Below, in pieces: positions 1 to 6,947 of a stretch of DNA of 10,058 bases; position 1 is the stretch's first letter, and every line of letters begins with the position of its first letter. The notes beneath the pieces are model-generated. The model saw nothing but the letters and a program-made list of their open reading frames with translations, did no database searches and was not told where the DNA came from. Source of the stretch: Methylovirgula sp. (GTDB taxonomy: Bacteria > Pseudomonadota > Alphaproteobacteria > Rhizobiales > Beijerinckiaceae); assembly GCA_030038595.1 (NCBI GenBank), contig JASHSW010000152.1:1-10058 (forward strand), written 5' to 3'. A program made the position numbers and the translations under genes.

Positions 1-1532
1 CGCAAGAGATGCTCGTCGACGGTATAATGGTGATACATGTTGAATTGCATCAGAGCGACGATGCGCCCGAATTCCGGGATGAAGCGGCCGAGTACGCCCG
101 CTTCGTTCATCAGGCGCAGCACGACCTCGGGCGAATTGCGCGAGGTGAGAATATCGAGAAACAGCCGGTTGGCCTCGGGATTGGCGCGCAATTTGGCGTC
201 GATCAGTTTCAGCGCCGCGATGACCAGCCGCTTGGTGTCGGGATGAATGGCCACGCCGTTGCGATCCGCCATCCAGAAGAGGCGGACGAGGTTGACGGGA
301 TCGCGGCGGAAGACGTCGGGTCCGGCAACCGTGATGCGGCCCTGCTCGATGCCGAAGCCGGCGCGATGCAGATCGCTGTCGTACGGCCGCGCCTTCGCCG
401 CAAACCGGTCGAGCACCGCGGCGGGTTTCGCCTGGTTTTCTTCCAGCGCCGCGCAGAGAACCGCCGTCAGATCGCCGACGTCCTTGGCGACCAAGAAATA
501 ATGTTTCATGAAACGCTCGACGCCGGCGAGCCCGGCACGACCTGCATAGCCGAGTCGCGCCGCGACGGCGCGCTGCACGTCGAAACTCAACACTTCCTCG
601 GCGCGGCCGGTCAAGAAATGCAAATGACAGCGCACCCGCCAGAGAAATTCCTCGCAGCGGCGAAAGAGCCGATATTCGCGCTTGGTGAATAGACCGGCCT
701 CGACGAGATCCGCTGTGTCGCGCACGCGATAGACGTATTTGGCAATCCAGAACAGCGTATTGAGATCGCGCAGTCCGCCCTTGCCTTCCTTCACGTTCGG
801 TTCGACCAGATAGCGCGAGCTGCCGGCGCGCGCGACGCGCGCGTCTCGTTCGGCAAGCTTGGCGGCGACGAAGTCGCGCGGATTACCATGCATGATTTCT
901 TGCGCGAAGCGCTGCCGCATGTCTTCAAACAGCGCCTTGTCGCCGAGGACGAATCGCGCTTCGAGGAGCGCTGTGCGTACCGTCATGTCGATCTTCGCCT
1001 GGCGCAGACATTCGGCCACCGAGCGCGTCGAATGGCCAACCTTCTGGCGTAGGTCCCAGAGGAGATAGAGCATGGCTTCGGCGACGCGCTCGCTGGAATC
1101 GTCCTTGTCGGCCGCCAACAGGAAGAGCAGATCGATATCCGAGCCGGGCGCCAACGTGGCACGCCCGTAGCCGCCGACCGCGGCGACAACCAGCCGGTAG
1201 GGTTTGCCATGCGGGGGCGGACGCAGACAGGTGACGACGAAATCGTAGAGCGCGCGGATAAGTTCGTCCTCGATGACGGCGAGATTGCCGGCGCAGGCGA
1301 GTCCCCCGCTCGTCGCCTCGAAGGCGGCGCGGGCGCGCGCCCGGCCGGCTTCCAACGCACCGCGAAAGAGATCGAGTGCAAATTTGCGCAGCTCCTCAAG
1401 GCTCATGCCGGCGGCTTGCGCCGCGGCGATGGTCCGGGCAATTTCGGCGCGGTCGAACAATTGCGCCGCGGTCAAGGCCGACACGCGCCGTACCGGCGAC
1501 TCGATGATTGGCGCGAGTTCTGTCATCGTCAT
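1..1532 (-). CDS. glnD: Bifunctional [PII] uridylyltransferase / uridylyl-removing enzyme, N-terminal 510 codons (3' end outside window)
   Basis: GlnD senses glutamine in the cytoplasm. It uridylylates PII proteins (GlnB/GlnK) when nitrogen is short and removes the UMP when nitrogen is plentiful, setting glutamine synthetase activity and Ntr transcription. Translating the minus strand from 1532 gives an uninterrupted frame to the window edge. The nucleotidyltransferase motif GSDIDLLFLL starts at residue 130, with the metal-binding aspartates at D132 and D134. The family motif PNVKEGKGGLRDL lies at residues 245-257. The sequence then enters the HD (uridylyl-removing) domain at FNMYHHYTVDEHLL (497-510). 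The C-terminal ACT domains of this roughly 900-residue family would lie beyond base 1. The ATG at 1532 is chosen because an in-frame stop lies shortly upstream; a second ATG two codons in (1526) is possible. Neither has a clear Shine-Dalgarno sequence. It lies 81 bases downstream of gshB on the same strand and may be read with it. Confidence 0.95.
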   Translation of the reverse strand, partial: MTMTELAPIIESPVRRVSALTAAQLFDRAEIARTIAAAQAAGMSLEELRKFALDLFRGALEAGRARARAAFEATSGGLACAGNLAVIEDELIRALYDFVVTCLRPPPHGKPYRLVVAAVGGYGRATLAPGSDIDLLFLLAADKDDSSERVAEAMLYLLWDLRQKVGHSTRSVAECLRQAKIDMTVRTALLEARFVLGDKALFEDMRQRFAQEIMHGNPRDFVAAKLAERDARVARAGSSRYLVEPNVKEGKGGLRDLNTLFWIAKYVYRVRDTADLVEAGLFTKREYRLFRRCEEFLWRVRCHLHFLTGRAEEVLSFDVQRAVAARLGYAGRAGLAGVERFMKHYFLVAKDVGDLTAVLCAALEENQAKPAAVLDRFAAKARPYDSDLHRAGFGIEQGRITVAGPDVFRRDPVNLVRLFWMADRNGVAIHPDTKRLVIAALKLIDAKLRANPEANRLFLDILTSRNSPEVVLRLMNEAGVLGRFIPEFGRIVALMQFNMYHHYTVDEHLL

Positions 1533-1613
1533 TGAAAATTTGCCGCGCTGTCCGCCAGTAATTTAGGTCGTAGCGGACGAAAAACCTATGTTGGCAGATG
1601 CCCTCCGGGGATC
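1533..1613 (-). promoter_or_regulatory. gshB-glnD spacer with a small inverted repeat
   Basis: This 81-base gap lies between the gshB stop and the glnD start. It holds the inverted repeat GTCCGC (1550-1555) / GCGGAC (1573-1578) around an AT-richer 17-base loop. No T-run follows the repeat on the minus strand, so it does not look like an intrinsic terminator. A leader hairpin, an operator, or chance are all possible. I see no convincing -35/-10 pair and no strong ribosome-binding site before glnD. Confidence 0.25.
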
Positions 1614-2561
1614 TTAGCTCCTGCCGAATTTGCTCTCGATCACATCCCAGAACTGCGCCGCGAGGTCTGCCCCGCCGACATTGTGGACGGCCCGAATCCC
1701 GGTCGGTGAAGTTACATTGATTTCCGTAAGATAACCATCGATTACGTCGATTCCCACCAGCCATAGTCCGCGGCGTTTTAACTCGGGACCGATGGCCGCG
1801 CAGATCTGCCGTTCCCGCTCGGTCAGATCGGTCGCCACCGCGGCCCCGCCGCGCACCATGTTGGCGCGAATGTCGCTGCCCGACGGCAGACGGTTCACGG
1901 CGCCGGCGGCGACACCGTCGATGAGGATGATCCTTTTATCGCCGGCGGCGATCTGCGGCAGAAAACGCTGCACGACCCAAGGCTCTTTGAAGGTCGCCGC
2001 AAAGAGATCGTAAAGGGAGCCGAAATTCGGGTCGTTGCGGCGCAGCTTGAAGACCGCGGCGCCGCCATGCCCATGCAGCGGCTTCATGACGATCTCGCCG
2101 TGCTCCTCCAAAAAGGCTTCGATCGCCGCCTTGCTGCGGGTAATCAGAGTCGGCGGCATGAACTGCGGAAACTGCATCACGAAGAGTTTCTCCGGCGCAT
2201 TGCGTACTGCAGCCGGGTCGTTGACGACGAGGACGCTGGCCGGCAGCCGCTCGAGCAGGTAGGTCGAAGTGATATAGGCGAGATCGAACGGCGGATCCTG
2301 GCGCAGCAGCACGACATCGACCGCGGCGAGATCGAGCCGCGCAACTTTGCCCACGCGAAAATAATCTCCGGCGGTGTCGCGCACCTCGATCGGCGCTGCT
2401 TCGGCGACGATCCCGGAGGAGAACCAAGATAACTTATCGGGCGTGTAGTAGAGCAGGCGGTGGCCGCGCGCCATTGCCGCCAACATCAGCGCGAAGGTCG
2501 AGTCGCCGGCAAAATTAATGGCCTCGATCGGGTCCATTTGCACCGCGACGGCGAGCGACAT
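1614..2561 (-). CDS. gshB: Glutathione synthase (ATP-grasp)
   Basis: GshB joins gamma-glutamylcysteine and glycine using ATP, the second and last step of glutathione synthesis in the cytoplasm. The 315-residue product has the usual length. The N-terminal family signature VQMDPIEAINFAGDSTFALM is at residues 7-26, RQDPPFD at 87-93, and the linker VNDPAAVRNAPEKL at 113-126. The ATP-grasp lid MKPLHGHGGAAVFKL is at 159-173, DKRIILIDG at 208-216, NMVRGG at 234-239, and the metal/substrate region TEINVTSPTGIR at 279-290. The frame is open up to an ATG at 2609, but the ATG at 2561 is chosen: GGGAG (2569-2573) lies 7 bases before it and homologues begin with MSL.VAVQMDP. It is divergent from the chemoreceptor gene and upstream of glnD. 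Confidence 0.95.
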   Translation of the reverse strand: MSLAVAVQMDPIEAINFAGDSTFALMLAAMARGHRLLYYTPDKLSWFSSGIVAEAAPIEVRDTAGDYFRVGKVARLDLAAVDVVLLRQDPPFDLAYITSTYLLERLPASVLVVNDPAAVRNAPEKLFVMQFPQFMPPTLITRSKAAIEAFLEEHGEIVMKPLHGHGGAAVFKLRRNDPNFGSLYDLFAATFKEPWVVQRFLPQIAAGDKRIILIDGVAAGAVNRLPSGSDIRANMVRGGAAVATDLTERERQICAAIGPELKRRGLWLVGIDVIDGYLTEINVTSPTGIRAVHNVGGADLAAQFWDVIESKFGRS

Positions 2562-2568
2562 TTCGAAA

Positions 2569-2573
2569 CTCCC
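2569..2573 (-). promoter_or_regulatory. Ribosome-binding site of gshB
   Basis: GGGAG on the minus strand lies 7 bases before the ATG at 2561. It decides this start over the in-frame ATG at 2609, which would add 16 residues absent from the family. Confidence 0.7.
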
Positions 2574-2796
2574 ATCCGCCAGTTTGGCCCGGCAAATATC
2601 CGATCCCACGGTCCGGCGCCGGCCAACGGCGAATTATTAAGCCTCCGGCGCGACTTAACAGAGGGGTGCAACCCCAGGTTTGGCGAATCGCCGCGACCGT
2701 CCACCCATACCAGCTATGGCCGATTTCCGCGTCGTTAACTTCCCATGAAGAGCACCGGTTTAAGCTTCATCAATCCCGTATCGAAGGGCGTAATCC
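2574..2796. promoter_or_regulatory. Divergent gshB / chemoreceptor intergenic region
   Basis: This gap must hold the outward promoters of gshB (minus) and the chemoreceptor gene (plus). It contains AT-rich patches unlike its surroundings (around 2632-2642, 2655-2660 and 2731-2740). It also has two compact inverted repeats: GGGGT-gca-ACCCC (2663-2675) and GGCGA-a-TCGCC (2682-2692). A near-CtrA box at 2735-2749 is listed separately. GAAGGG at 2783-2788 is the chemoreceptor ribosome-binding site, 8 bases before its ATG. No clean sigma70 -35/-10 pair stands out on either strand. Confidence 0.45.
2735..2749 (+). promoter_or_regulatory. Possible CtrA box before the chemoreceptor gene
   Basis: TTAA-N7-TGAA matches 7 of 8 defined bases of the CtrA box TTAA-N7-TTAA known from Caulobacter and other alphaproteobacteria. 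It ends 47 bases before the ATG at 2797, a position that could overlap a -35 element. CtrA commonly controls motility genes. One mismatch in so short a motif can easily occur by chance, so this is only a candidate. Confidence 0.28.
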
Positions 2797-4125
2797 ATGC
2801 TCGCACTATCCATTGGCCGAAGCCTGGTGCTGAGACAACTCCTTTTCATGGGGTTGCTCATCGTCATGGGCGTGGTCGCCTACATCGCCTCCTTGGAGCT
2901 GCGCGACATCGCCCACTCCGTTGCGGTGGCCGTCAACCCGATGGTAGCCCGCGAACGCGCCATGGAATTGCAAGCCGCGGCGGCCTCGCTTTCCTACAAT
3001 TTGCTGATCGGCACGGGATTCGGCTGTTTTCTCATTCTTGCCGTTTCCATCCCCGTCATCCACCGTACCATCGCGCGGCCGGTCGAGCTGTTTGCCCAGC
3101 AAATGGCTGCGCTCGCCGCCGGCAACACCGAAATCGAGATTGTCGGCACGCAGCGCAAGGACGAAATCGGCGCCATTGCCAGAGCGCTCTGTGTCCTGCG
3201 CGACGCGGTGCGCACCAACAATGCGCTCGTCGCCGAAATTCGCGCCCGCGATGATCGCGAGGCCCGCCTGATCCGCGAAGCCGCGGTTCGCGCCAGAGTC
3301 GAGAAGTTCTCGCAGGAGCTCTCGGCCACGATGGCGCGCCTCGGCGCGATGACCAAGCGGATGGCGATCGCCTCGCAGGACATGATTACCGCCGCCCGCA
3401 ATGCGGCCGAGGGGTCGAACAAAGCAAAAATCGCCTCCTCGAATGCCGCCGGCGACGTCTCCTCGGTCGCCGTCGCCTCCGAAGAATTGCTCGCCTCGAT
3501 CGAAGAGATCAGCCGCCAGGTGGTCCAATCGACAACCGTGGTGAAAAAGGCAGTGTCGGAGAGCATCGAAACCTCGACGGGCATGGCGCGGCTTGCCGAA
3601 GCGGCACGCCGGGTCGGCGACATCGTCAGCCTGATTTCGAGAATTGCCGCGCAGACCAACCTTTTGGCGCTCAACGCCACGATCGAGGCGGCACGCGCCG
3701 GCGAGGCCGGGCGCGGCTTCGCGGTCGTCGCCCAGGAGGTGAAAACGCTCGCCACCCAGACGGCGCGCGCCACACAGGACATCTCCGCGCAGATCGCCGA
3801 TATTCAGGCGGCCACCGAAAATTCGGTCGCGGCGATCGACACCATCCAGGCCAAAATCGGCGAAATCGAGCAGATTTCGGCGATCATCGCCTCCGCGGTG
3901 CAGGAGCAGGGCGCCTCGACGCAGGAAATCGCCCGCAACGTGCGCTCCGCCGCATCCGGGACGACGGCCATGTCCACCTTCGTCGAAAGCGTCGCGAAGG
4001 CGGTCGTCGCCACCAGCGAGAGCGTCGAATCGGTGGTCGATCTGGCCCGCGACCTCGACAACCTCGCCGCCGATATGACCGCCGACGTGCGCTCCTTCGC
4101 CGATGCCCTTCAGGACGCCGCCTGA
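2797..4125 (+). CDS. Methyl-accepting chemotaxis protein with a very short periplasmic segment
   Basis: This is a membrane chemoreceptor that would signal through CheW and the CheA kinase to the flagellar motor. The 442-residue product has a first membrane helix at about 15-33, a periplasmic stretch of only about 35 residues (34-68), and a second helix at about 69-88. A HAMP domain follows at about 89-140, with R94-P95 and the DEIG motif at 122-125. The long cytoplasmic coiled-coil signalling domain carries the conserved hairpin tip: [20 protein letters not shown] begins at residue 286 and continues into [10 protein letters not shown]. The end ([11 protein letters not shown]) lacks the NWETF-type pentapeptide that tethers CheR/CheB, as in many short receptors. 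The ATG at 2797 is supported by GAAGGG 8 bases upstream. The ligand is unknown; with so little periplasmic mass, sensing through the membrane, HAMP or a partner protein is likely. Confidence 0.93.
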   Translation: MLALSIGRSLVLRQLLFMGLLIVMGVVAYIASLELRDIAHSVAVAVNPMVARERAMELQAAAASLSYNLLIGTGFGCFLILAVSIPVIHRTIARPVELFAQQMAALAAGNTEIEIVGTQRKDEIGAIARALCVLRDAVRTNNALVAEIRARDDREARLIREAAVRARVEKFSQELSATMARLGAMTKRMAIASQDMITAARNAAEGSNKAKIASSNAAGDVSSVAVASEELLASIEEISRQVVQSTTVVKKAVSESIETSTGMARLAEAARRVGDIVSLISRIAAQTNLLALNATIEAARAGEAGRGFAVVAQEVKTLATQTARATQDISAQIADIQAATENSVAAIDTIQAKIGEIEQISAIIASAVQEQGASTQEIARNVRSAASGTTAMSTFVESVAKAVVATSESVESVVDLARDLDNLAADMTADVRSFADALQDAA

Positions 4126-4232
4126 GCCCCCTATATTCCGCCTGCCCCTTTAAGATTGCCATCATTCCCTAGCCTGCCGCGGCGCATTACATAGAGCCGG
4201 AGCGATGCGGCTTGCAGGCAATCGGCGCCGTC

Positions 4233-5054
4233 ATGAAAATTTCCTTGATCCAGATGAATTCGCGCCATTCGAAGGAGGCGAACATCGCCATGGCCGTCGA
4301 ACTCATCGAGCGTGCCGCGACGGAAGAACAGCCCGATTGGGTTTGCCTGCCCGAGTGTTTCGACTTTCTCGGCGGAACTCGCTCCGAGAAACAGGCCGCC
4401 GCCGAAATCCTCGGCGAGGGGCCGGCCTACGGCACGATGCAAAGTCTCGCCCGCCGCCACCGCATCTTCATCCATGCCGGCTCGATCCTGGAGCGCATTC
4501 CCGGCCAGGATCTGATCGCCAACACCACCGTCGTGTTCGGTCGCGACGGCAAGGAGATCGCCCGCTATCGCAAGATCCACATGTTCGACATCACCGCCCC
4601 GGACGGGACGCAATATCACGAGAGTGCCGCGTTCAAGCCGGGCGATTGCGTGGTCACCTACGATTGCGACGGGCTGAACGTGGGCTGCGCGATCTGCTAC
4701 GATCTGCGTTTCCCGGATCTGTTCCAGGCGCTGGCCGAGCGCGGCGCCGAGATGATCGCGCTTCCCGCTGCCTTTACGCTGCTCACCGGCAAGGATCATT
4801 GGGAAGTGCTCTGCCGGGCACGCGCCATCGAGACTGAAGCCTATTTCTGCGCGGCGGCACAGACCGGCATGCATCAGGTCGGCACGGACGTGCGTTCAAC
4901 CTACGGGCACTCGCTGGTTGTCGATCCTTGGGGGCATGTCACCGCGCGCGCGTCGGACGGGGTCGGCATCGTCTCGACGCGAATCGACCGCAAGCTCATC
5001 GACAGGGTGCGTACCCAGATCCCGGTCGCCCGGCACAAGGTGAAGATCCGCTAG
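4233..5054 (+). CDS. Carbon-nitrogen hydrolase, Nit1-type (probable deaminated glutathione amidase)
   Basis: This is a nitrilase-superfamily amidase. The Nit1/NIT2-like group to which it appears to belong hydrolyses deaminated glutathione, a damage product made by transaminases, to 2-oxoglutarate and Cys-Gly. Counting from the ATG at 4233 (273 residues), the catalytic triad is visible: E41 in VCLPECFDF, K114 in RYRKIHMFD, and nucleophile C155 in CAICYDLRFPDLF, the latter characteristic of this subgroup. No signal peptide is present, so it is cytoplasmic. The start is uncertain. A TTG at 4212 has GGAG (4199-4202) 9 bases before it and would add MQAIGAV, whereas the ATG at 4233 has only a weak upstream signal but matches the usual MKISLIQMNS beginning. 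The 107 bases after the chemoreceptor stop hold nothing else recognisable. Its stop overlaps the convergent PilZ gene. The exact substrate is inferred from the family and from gshB lying nearby. Confidence 0.9.
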   Translation: MKISLIQMNSRHSKEANIAMAVELIERAATEEQPDWVCLPECFDFLGGTRSEKQAAAEILGEGPAYGTMQSLARRHRIFIHAGSILERIPGQDLIANTTVVFGRDGKEIARYRKIHMFDITAPDGTQYHESAAFKPGDCVVTYDCDGLNVGCAICYDLRFPDLFQALAERGAEMIALPAAFTLLTGKDHWEVLCRARAIETEAYFCAAAQTGMHQVGTDVRSTYGHSLVVDPWGHVTARASDGVGIVSTRIDRKLIDRVRTQIPVARHKVKIR

Positions 5055-5314
5055 CGGATCGCGGCGCAGAGTTCGACGCCGCATCCTTCCGCGTCCCGCC
5101 ACCTGACGTGGCCGCGCAGTGTCTGGCGCGTTTTCGGGAGGTGAAGAACGAACTCGCTCGGCACCAAAGCGGGCTGCGACACCGCGAGTTTTGCGCCCCG
5201 CCCGCCGATGTTGCGAACGAGACAATCGAGGCTCGATAAACCGTGATTGAGATCGAGGCGCGCGCCGAAAAAGGTCCGGTGCCTCTGTTGTCCGCGCCGT
5301 TCGGACGTCTGCAT
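5051..5314 (-). CDS. Small PilZ-domain protein
   Basis: The 87-residue product is a stand-alone PilZ domain of the kind that binds cyclic di-GMP and adjusts motility, polysaccharide export or other surface functions. The RxxxR motif is present as R7-GQQ-R11. The core strands LSSLDCLVRNIGGRGAKL, PSEFVLHL and GHVRWRDAEGCGVEL match alphaproteobacterial PilZ proteins. The second ligand motif, normally [DN]xSxxG, reads N35-IGGR-G40 with glycine in place of serine, so ligand affinity may be reduced. GGAG on the minus strand lies 6 bases before the ATG at 5314, a good Shine-Dalgarno sequence. It lies 94 bases downstream of the Spy-like gene on the same strand and overlaps the Nit amidase stop by four bases. 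The partner or target is unknown. Confidence 0.85.
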   Translation of the reverse strand: MQTSERRGQQRHRTFFGARLDLNHGLSSLDCLVRNIGGRGAKLAVSQPALVPSEFVLHLPKTRQTLRGHVRWRDAEGCGVELCAAIR

Positions 5315-5336
5315 GGAAAACTCCGCAAAGAACGAA

Positions 5337-5355
5337 CCGGAGTTTTACTCCCCGG
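5337..5355. repeat. Inverted repeat upstream of the PilZ gene
   Basis: GGAGT (5339-5343), three T, then ACTCC (5347-5351) form a perfect five-base inverted repeat flanked by further CCGG pairing. A ten-base palindrome GCCGCGCGGC follows at 5357-5366. They lie 23-52 bases before the PilZ ATG and could be an operator or leader hairpin; no T-run marks a terminator for the upstream gene. Confidence 0.3.
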
Positions 5356-5371
5356 CGCCGCGCGGCAGGCA

Positions 5372-5386
5372 TAAATCGATTCTTAA
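5372..5386 (-). promoter_or_regulatory. Possible CtrA box before the PilZ gene
   Basis: Read on the minus strand this is TTAA-N7-TTTA, 7 of 8 matches to the CtrA box. It ends 57 bases before the PilZ start at 5314 in an otherwise short intergenic gap. This is the same class of weak match seen before the chemoreceptor and Spy-like genes. Confidence 0.28.
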
Positions 5387-5408
5387 CCTTAAATCGCCGG
5401 CGTTGCCG

Positions 5409-6902
5409 TCACTTCGATTGGGCTTGCGACTGTTCGGCGCCCACGGCCGTCGGCATCACATCGAACGCCGCCTTCTGCTCGTCGTTAAGCGAGGAATAGA
5501 AAGTCTTCAACGCCGGCTCGACCGTTTTCACGGCGCCGGCCATCGCGTCGAGGCGGGTGGTGATCGCGTTGAAACGATCCGTCAAGGTCTGCGGCATCGT
5601 GCTAGGGCAGGATGATTCCATGCTTTTCGCGGCCTTGGCTGAGGCGTCCTTCAGCGTGGTGAGGTCCGTCGTCTGTTCAGGTCCCTTCGGCTTGACCGTC
5701 TGCTCGATGGCATCGATCGGCAGGTTGGTGAAATCCTTCGCCTGCGCTGCGCAGAGATCGTTCAGCCCAGCGGCCTGGGCAGGCGTTTGTTTCCTTCGCG
5801 CTCGCACGCCGAGTGCGATGGCATTGAAGCGTTCCCTTTGCTTGTCTTCGAGCGAATTGTCGAGCGTGGTCAGCGGCGCGCGAATGATCTGCACCGCCTG
5901 GATCATAGCGTCGATTCGCTTTCCCATGGCGTTGAGGCGGTCCACGGGCGTAAGCGGCGGCTCGCTCGGACATGAGGCCTGCAAAATGCCGTTCGCCTTG
6001 GCCGAAGCGGCTTTCAGATCATTCAGTATGGCGATTTGGGTGTTGTTCGGCCGGATCGCGCGTTCGATTCGATCGACCGGCACGTCGGCGATCCCGGGCG
6101 CCAGCGCGGTACAGCTCTCTTCGGCCTTCGCCATATACTCCGACGCGGCCTGTTCCTGGCTGCTTGTACCCCCGGCATAGGCGTAAATGGCATAGGGATC
6201 TTCTTCCCAGCCAGAGAAATAATCGGGGCCGTAATCGTAGTATGGCCCTGGCCAAAACATCGACCAAAGCAGGAAGTCGGGCCCATAGCCGAAAAACGGA
6301 TCATAGAAATCATAGGGCCAGAGCGCGTAGGATAAGAGGTCGCCGTAGAAATAAGGCCAGAACACCGGCCCGGCCCATCCGCCCCAGCCATAGCCATTCC
6401 AACCGTAGCCGGCGTAGTTTCTATTCCAGGCGTGCCATGCGTGTCGTCCGCCGAATGCATTACGAGCGAATCCGGCGTGAGCGAATCCCCGATGAGCGAA
6501 CCCGTGTGCTCCGCGCAGGCCGGCGAAATTTCCAGCACGCCCATGATGCCCGAAAGCGTGCGCGGTAAAATTCTGCGCCCCGAAATGCCGGCCTGCCAAG
6601 CCCCGGGCGCCGAAATGCACGCCTCCCAGACGATGGCCGGCAAAATGCCCCGCGCCGAAATGATGAAAGCCGCGGAGACCCCCGAAACGAGCGCCCCCGA
6701 AATGCCGGAAGCCACCGAAGCCACTGTGAAAACCGCCGCCATGGAAACCGCCATGGAAACCGCCGCCATGGAAACCGCCGCCGTGGAAACCGCCGCCCCC
6801 GAAGCTGCGTGCCTCGCCGACCGTAACGCCGGCCAACGGAAGCGCGAGGCCAAGTCCAAGCGCTGCCGCCAAGGCGCCGATCCGCGTCATCCGAAGCATC
6901 AT
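5409..6902 (-). CDS. Secreted Gly/His-rich protein with two tandem Spy/CpxP-like LTXXQ units
   Basis: A signal peptide (basic MMLRMTR, a hydrophobic run, likely cleavage after GEA at about residue 31) sends this 497-residue protein to the periplasm. Residues 34-160 are rich in Gly, His, Phe and Ala with FHGGG repeats. Residues 160-245 are rich in Trp, Tyr, Phe and Pro. Two homologous units of about 100 residues follow, at about 264-360 and 384-480. Each has a leading Cys, a V/LP-x-D-x-IE/Q motif, L-K-x-ASAKA, a CPS motif (C264/C311 and C384/C432, spaced 47 and 48), LTxxD/xRxNA, and a final FY/D-x-SL-x-D-x-Q-like end. This pattern fits the LTXXQ/Spy family, whose studied members are periplasmic chaperones or metal-stress sensors. 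The His-rich part could bind metal, but that is inference. Translation from 6902 follows a strong GGGAGGAG. No terminator is visible downstream. Confidence 0.85.
   Translation of the reverse strand: MMLRMTRIGALAAALGLGLALPLAGVTVGEARSFGGGGFHGGGFHGGGFHGGFHGGGFHSGFGGFRHFGGARFGGLRGFHHFGAGHFAGHRLGGVHFGARGLAGRHFGAQNFTAHAFGHHGRAGNFAGLRGAHGFAHRGFAHAGFARNAFGGRHAWHAWNRNYAGYGWNGYGWGGWAGPVFWPYFYGDLLSYALWPYDFYDPFFGYGPDFLLWSMFWPGPYYDYGPDYFSGWEEDPYAIYAYAGGTSSQEQAASEYMAKAEESCTALAPGIADVPVDRIERAIRPNNTQIAILNDLKAASAKANGILQASCPSEPPLTPVDRLNAMGKRIDAMIQAVQIIRAPLTTLDNSLEDKQRERFNAIALGVRARRKQTPAQAAGLNDLCAAQAKDFTNLPIDAIEQTVKPKGPEQTTDLTTLKDASAKAAKSMESSCPSTMPQTLTDRFNAITTRLDAMAGAVKTVEPALKTFYSSLNDEQKAAFDVMPTAVGAEQSQAQSK
6728..6799 (-). 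repeat. Short in-frame tandem repeat coding for FHGGG units
   Basis: About five copies of a 15-base unit (plus strand GGAAACCGCCGCCAT, one copy shortened to 12 bases) lie inside the Spy-like gene just after its signal peptide. Unit lengths are multiples of three, so gain or loss of copies would change protein length without a frameshift. The copies differ by only one or two bases, suggesting recent expansion by slippage. Confidence 0.8.
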
Positions 6903-6903
6903 G

Positions 6904-6947
6904 GAAATCTCCTCCCAAGCGCAACGCGCGAGCTGCTTGGGCGTTGC
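6904..6947 (-). promoter_or_regulatory. 5' leader of the Spy-like gene: strong RBS with two mutually exclusive hairpins
   Basis: In transcript order (minus strand) the leader reads GCAACGC (6947-6941), CCCAAGC (6941-6935), a seven-base spacer, GCGTTGC (6927-6921), GCTTGGG (6920-6914), then AGGAG and a six-base gap to the ATG at 6902. GCAACGC pairs with GCGTTGC and CCCAAGC with GCTTGGG, seven base pairs each. The arms are interleaved with no linker, so both stems cannot form together. The second stem uses the GGG at the front of the GGGAGGAG ribosome-binding site. A translational switch is possible, or a protein-binding site in the DNA. The pairings are seen directly; the function is inferred. 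Confidence 0.45.

Noticed and set aside
23..28. Perfect TATAAT
   Set aside because: It lies inside the glnD HD-domain codons (HHYTVD region) with no -35 partner or plus-strand gene after it.
9..692. 227-codon plus-strand open frame and other frames over 1-1530
   Set aside because: They are shadows of glnD, whose minus-strand frame is continuous and carries all expected motifs.
2806..3782. Minus-strand open frames of 240 and 262 codons across the chemoreceptor
   Set aside because: Composition is that of complementary coding sequence; the plus-strand frame has HAMP and the signalling tip.
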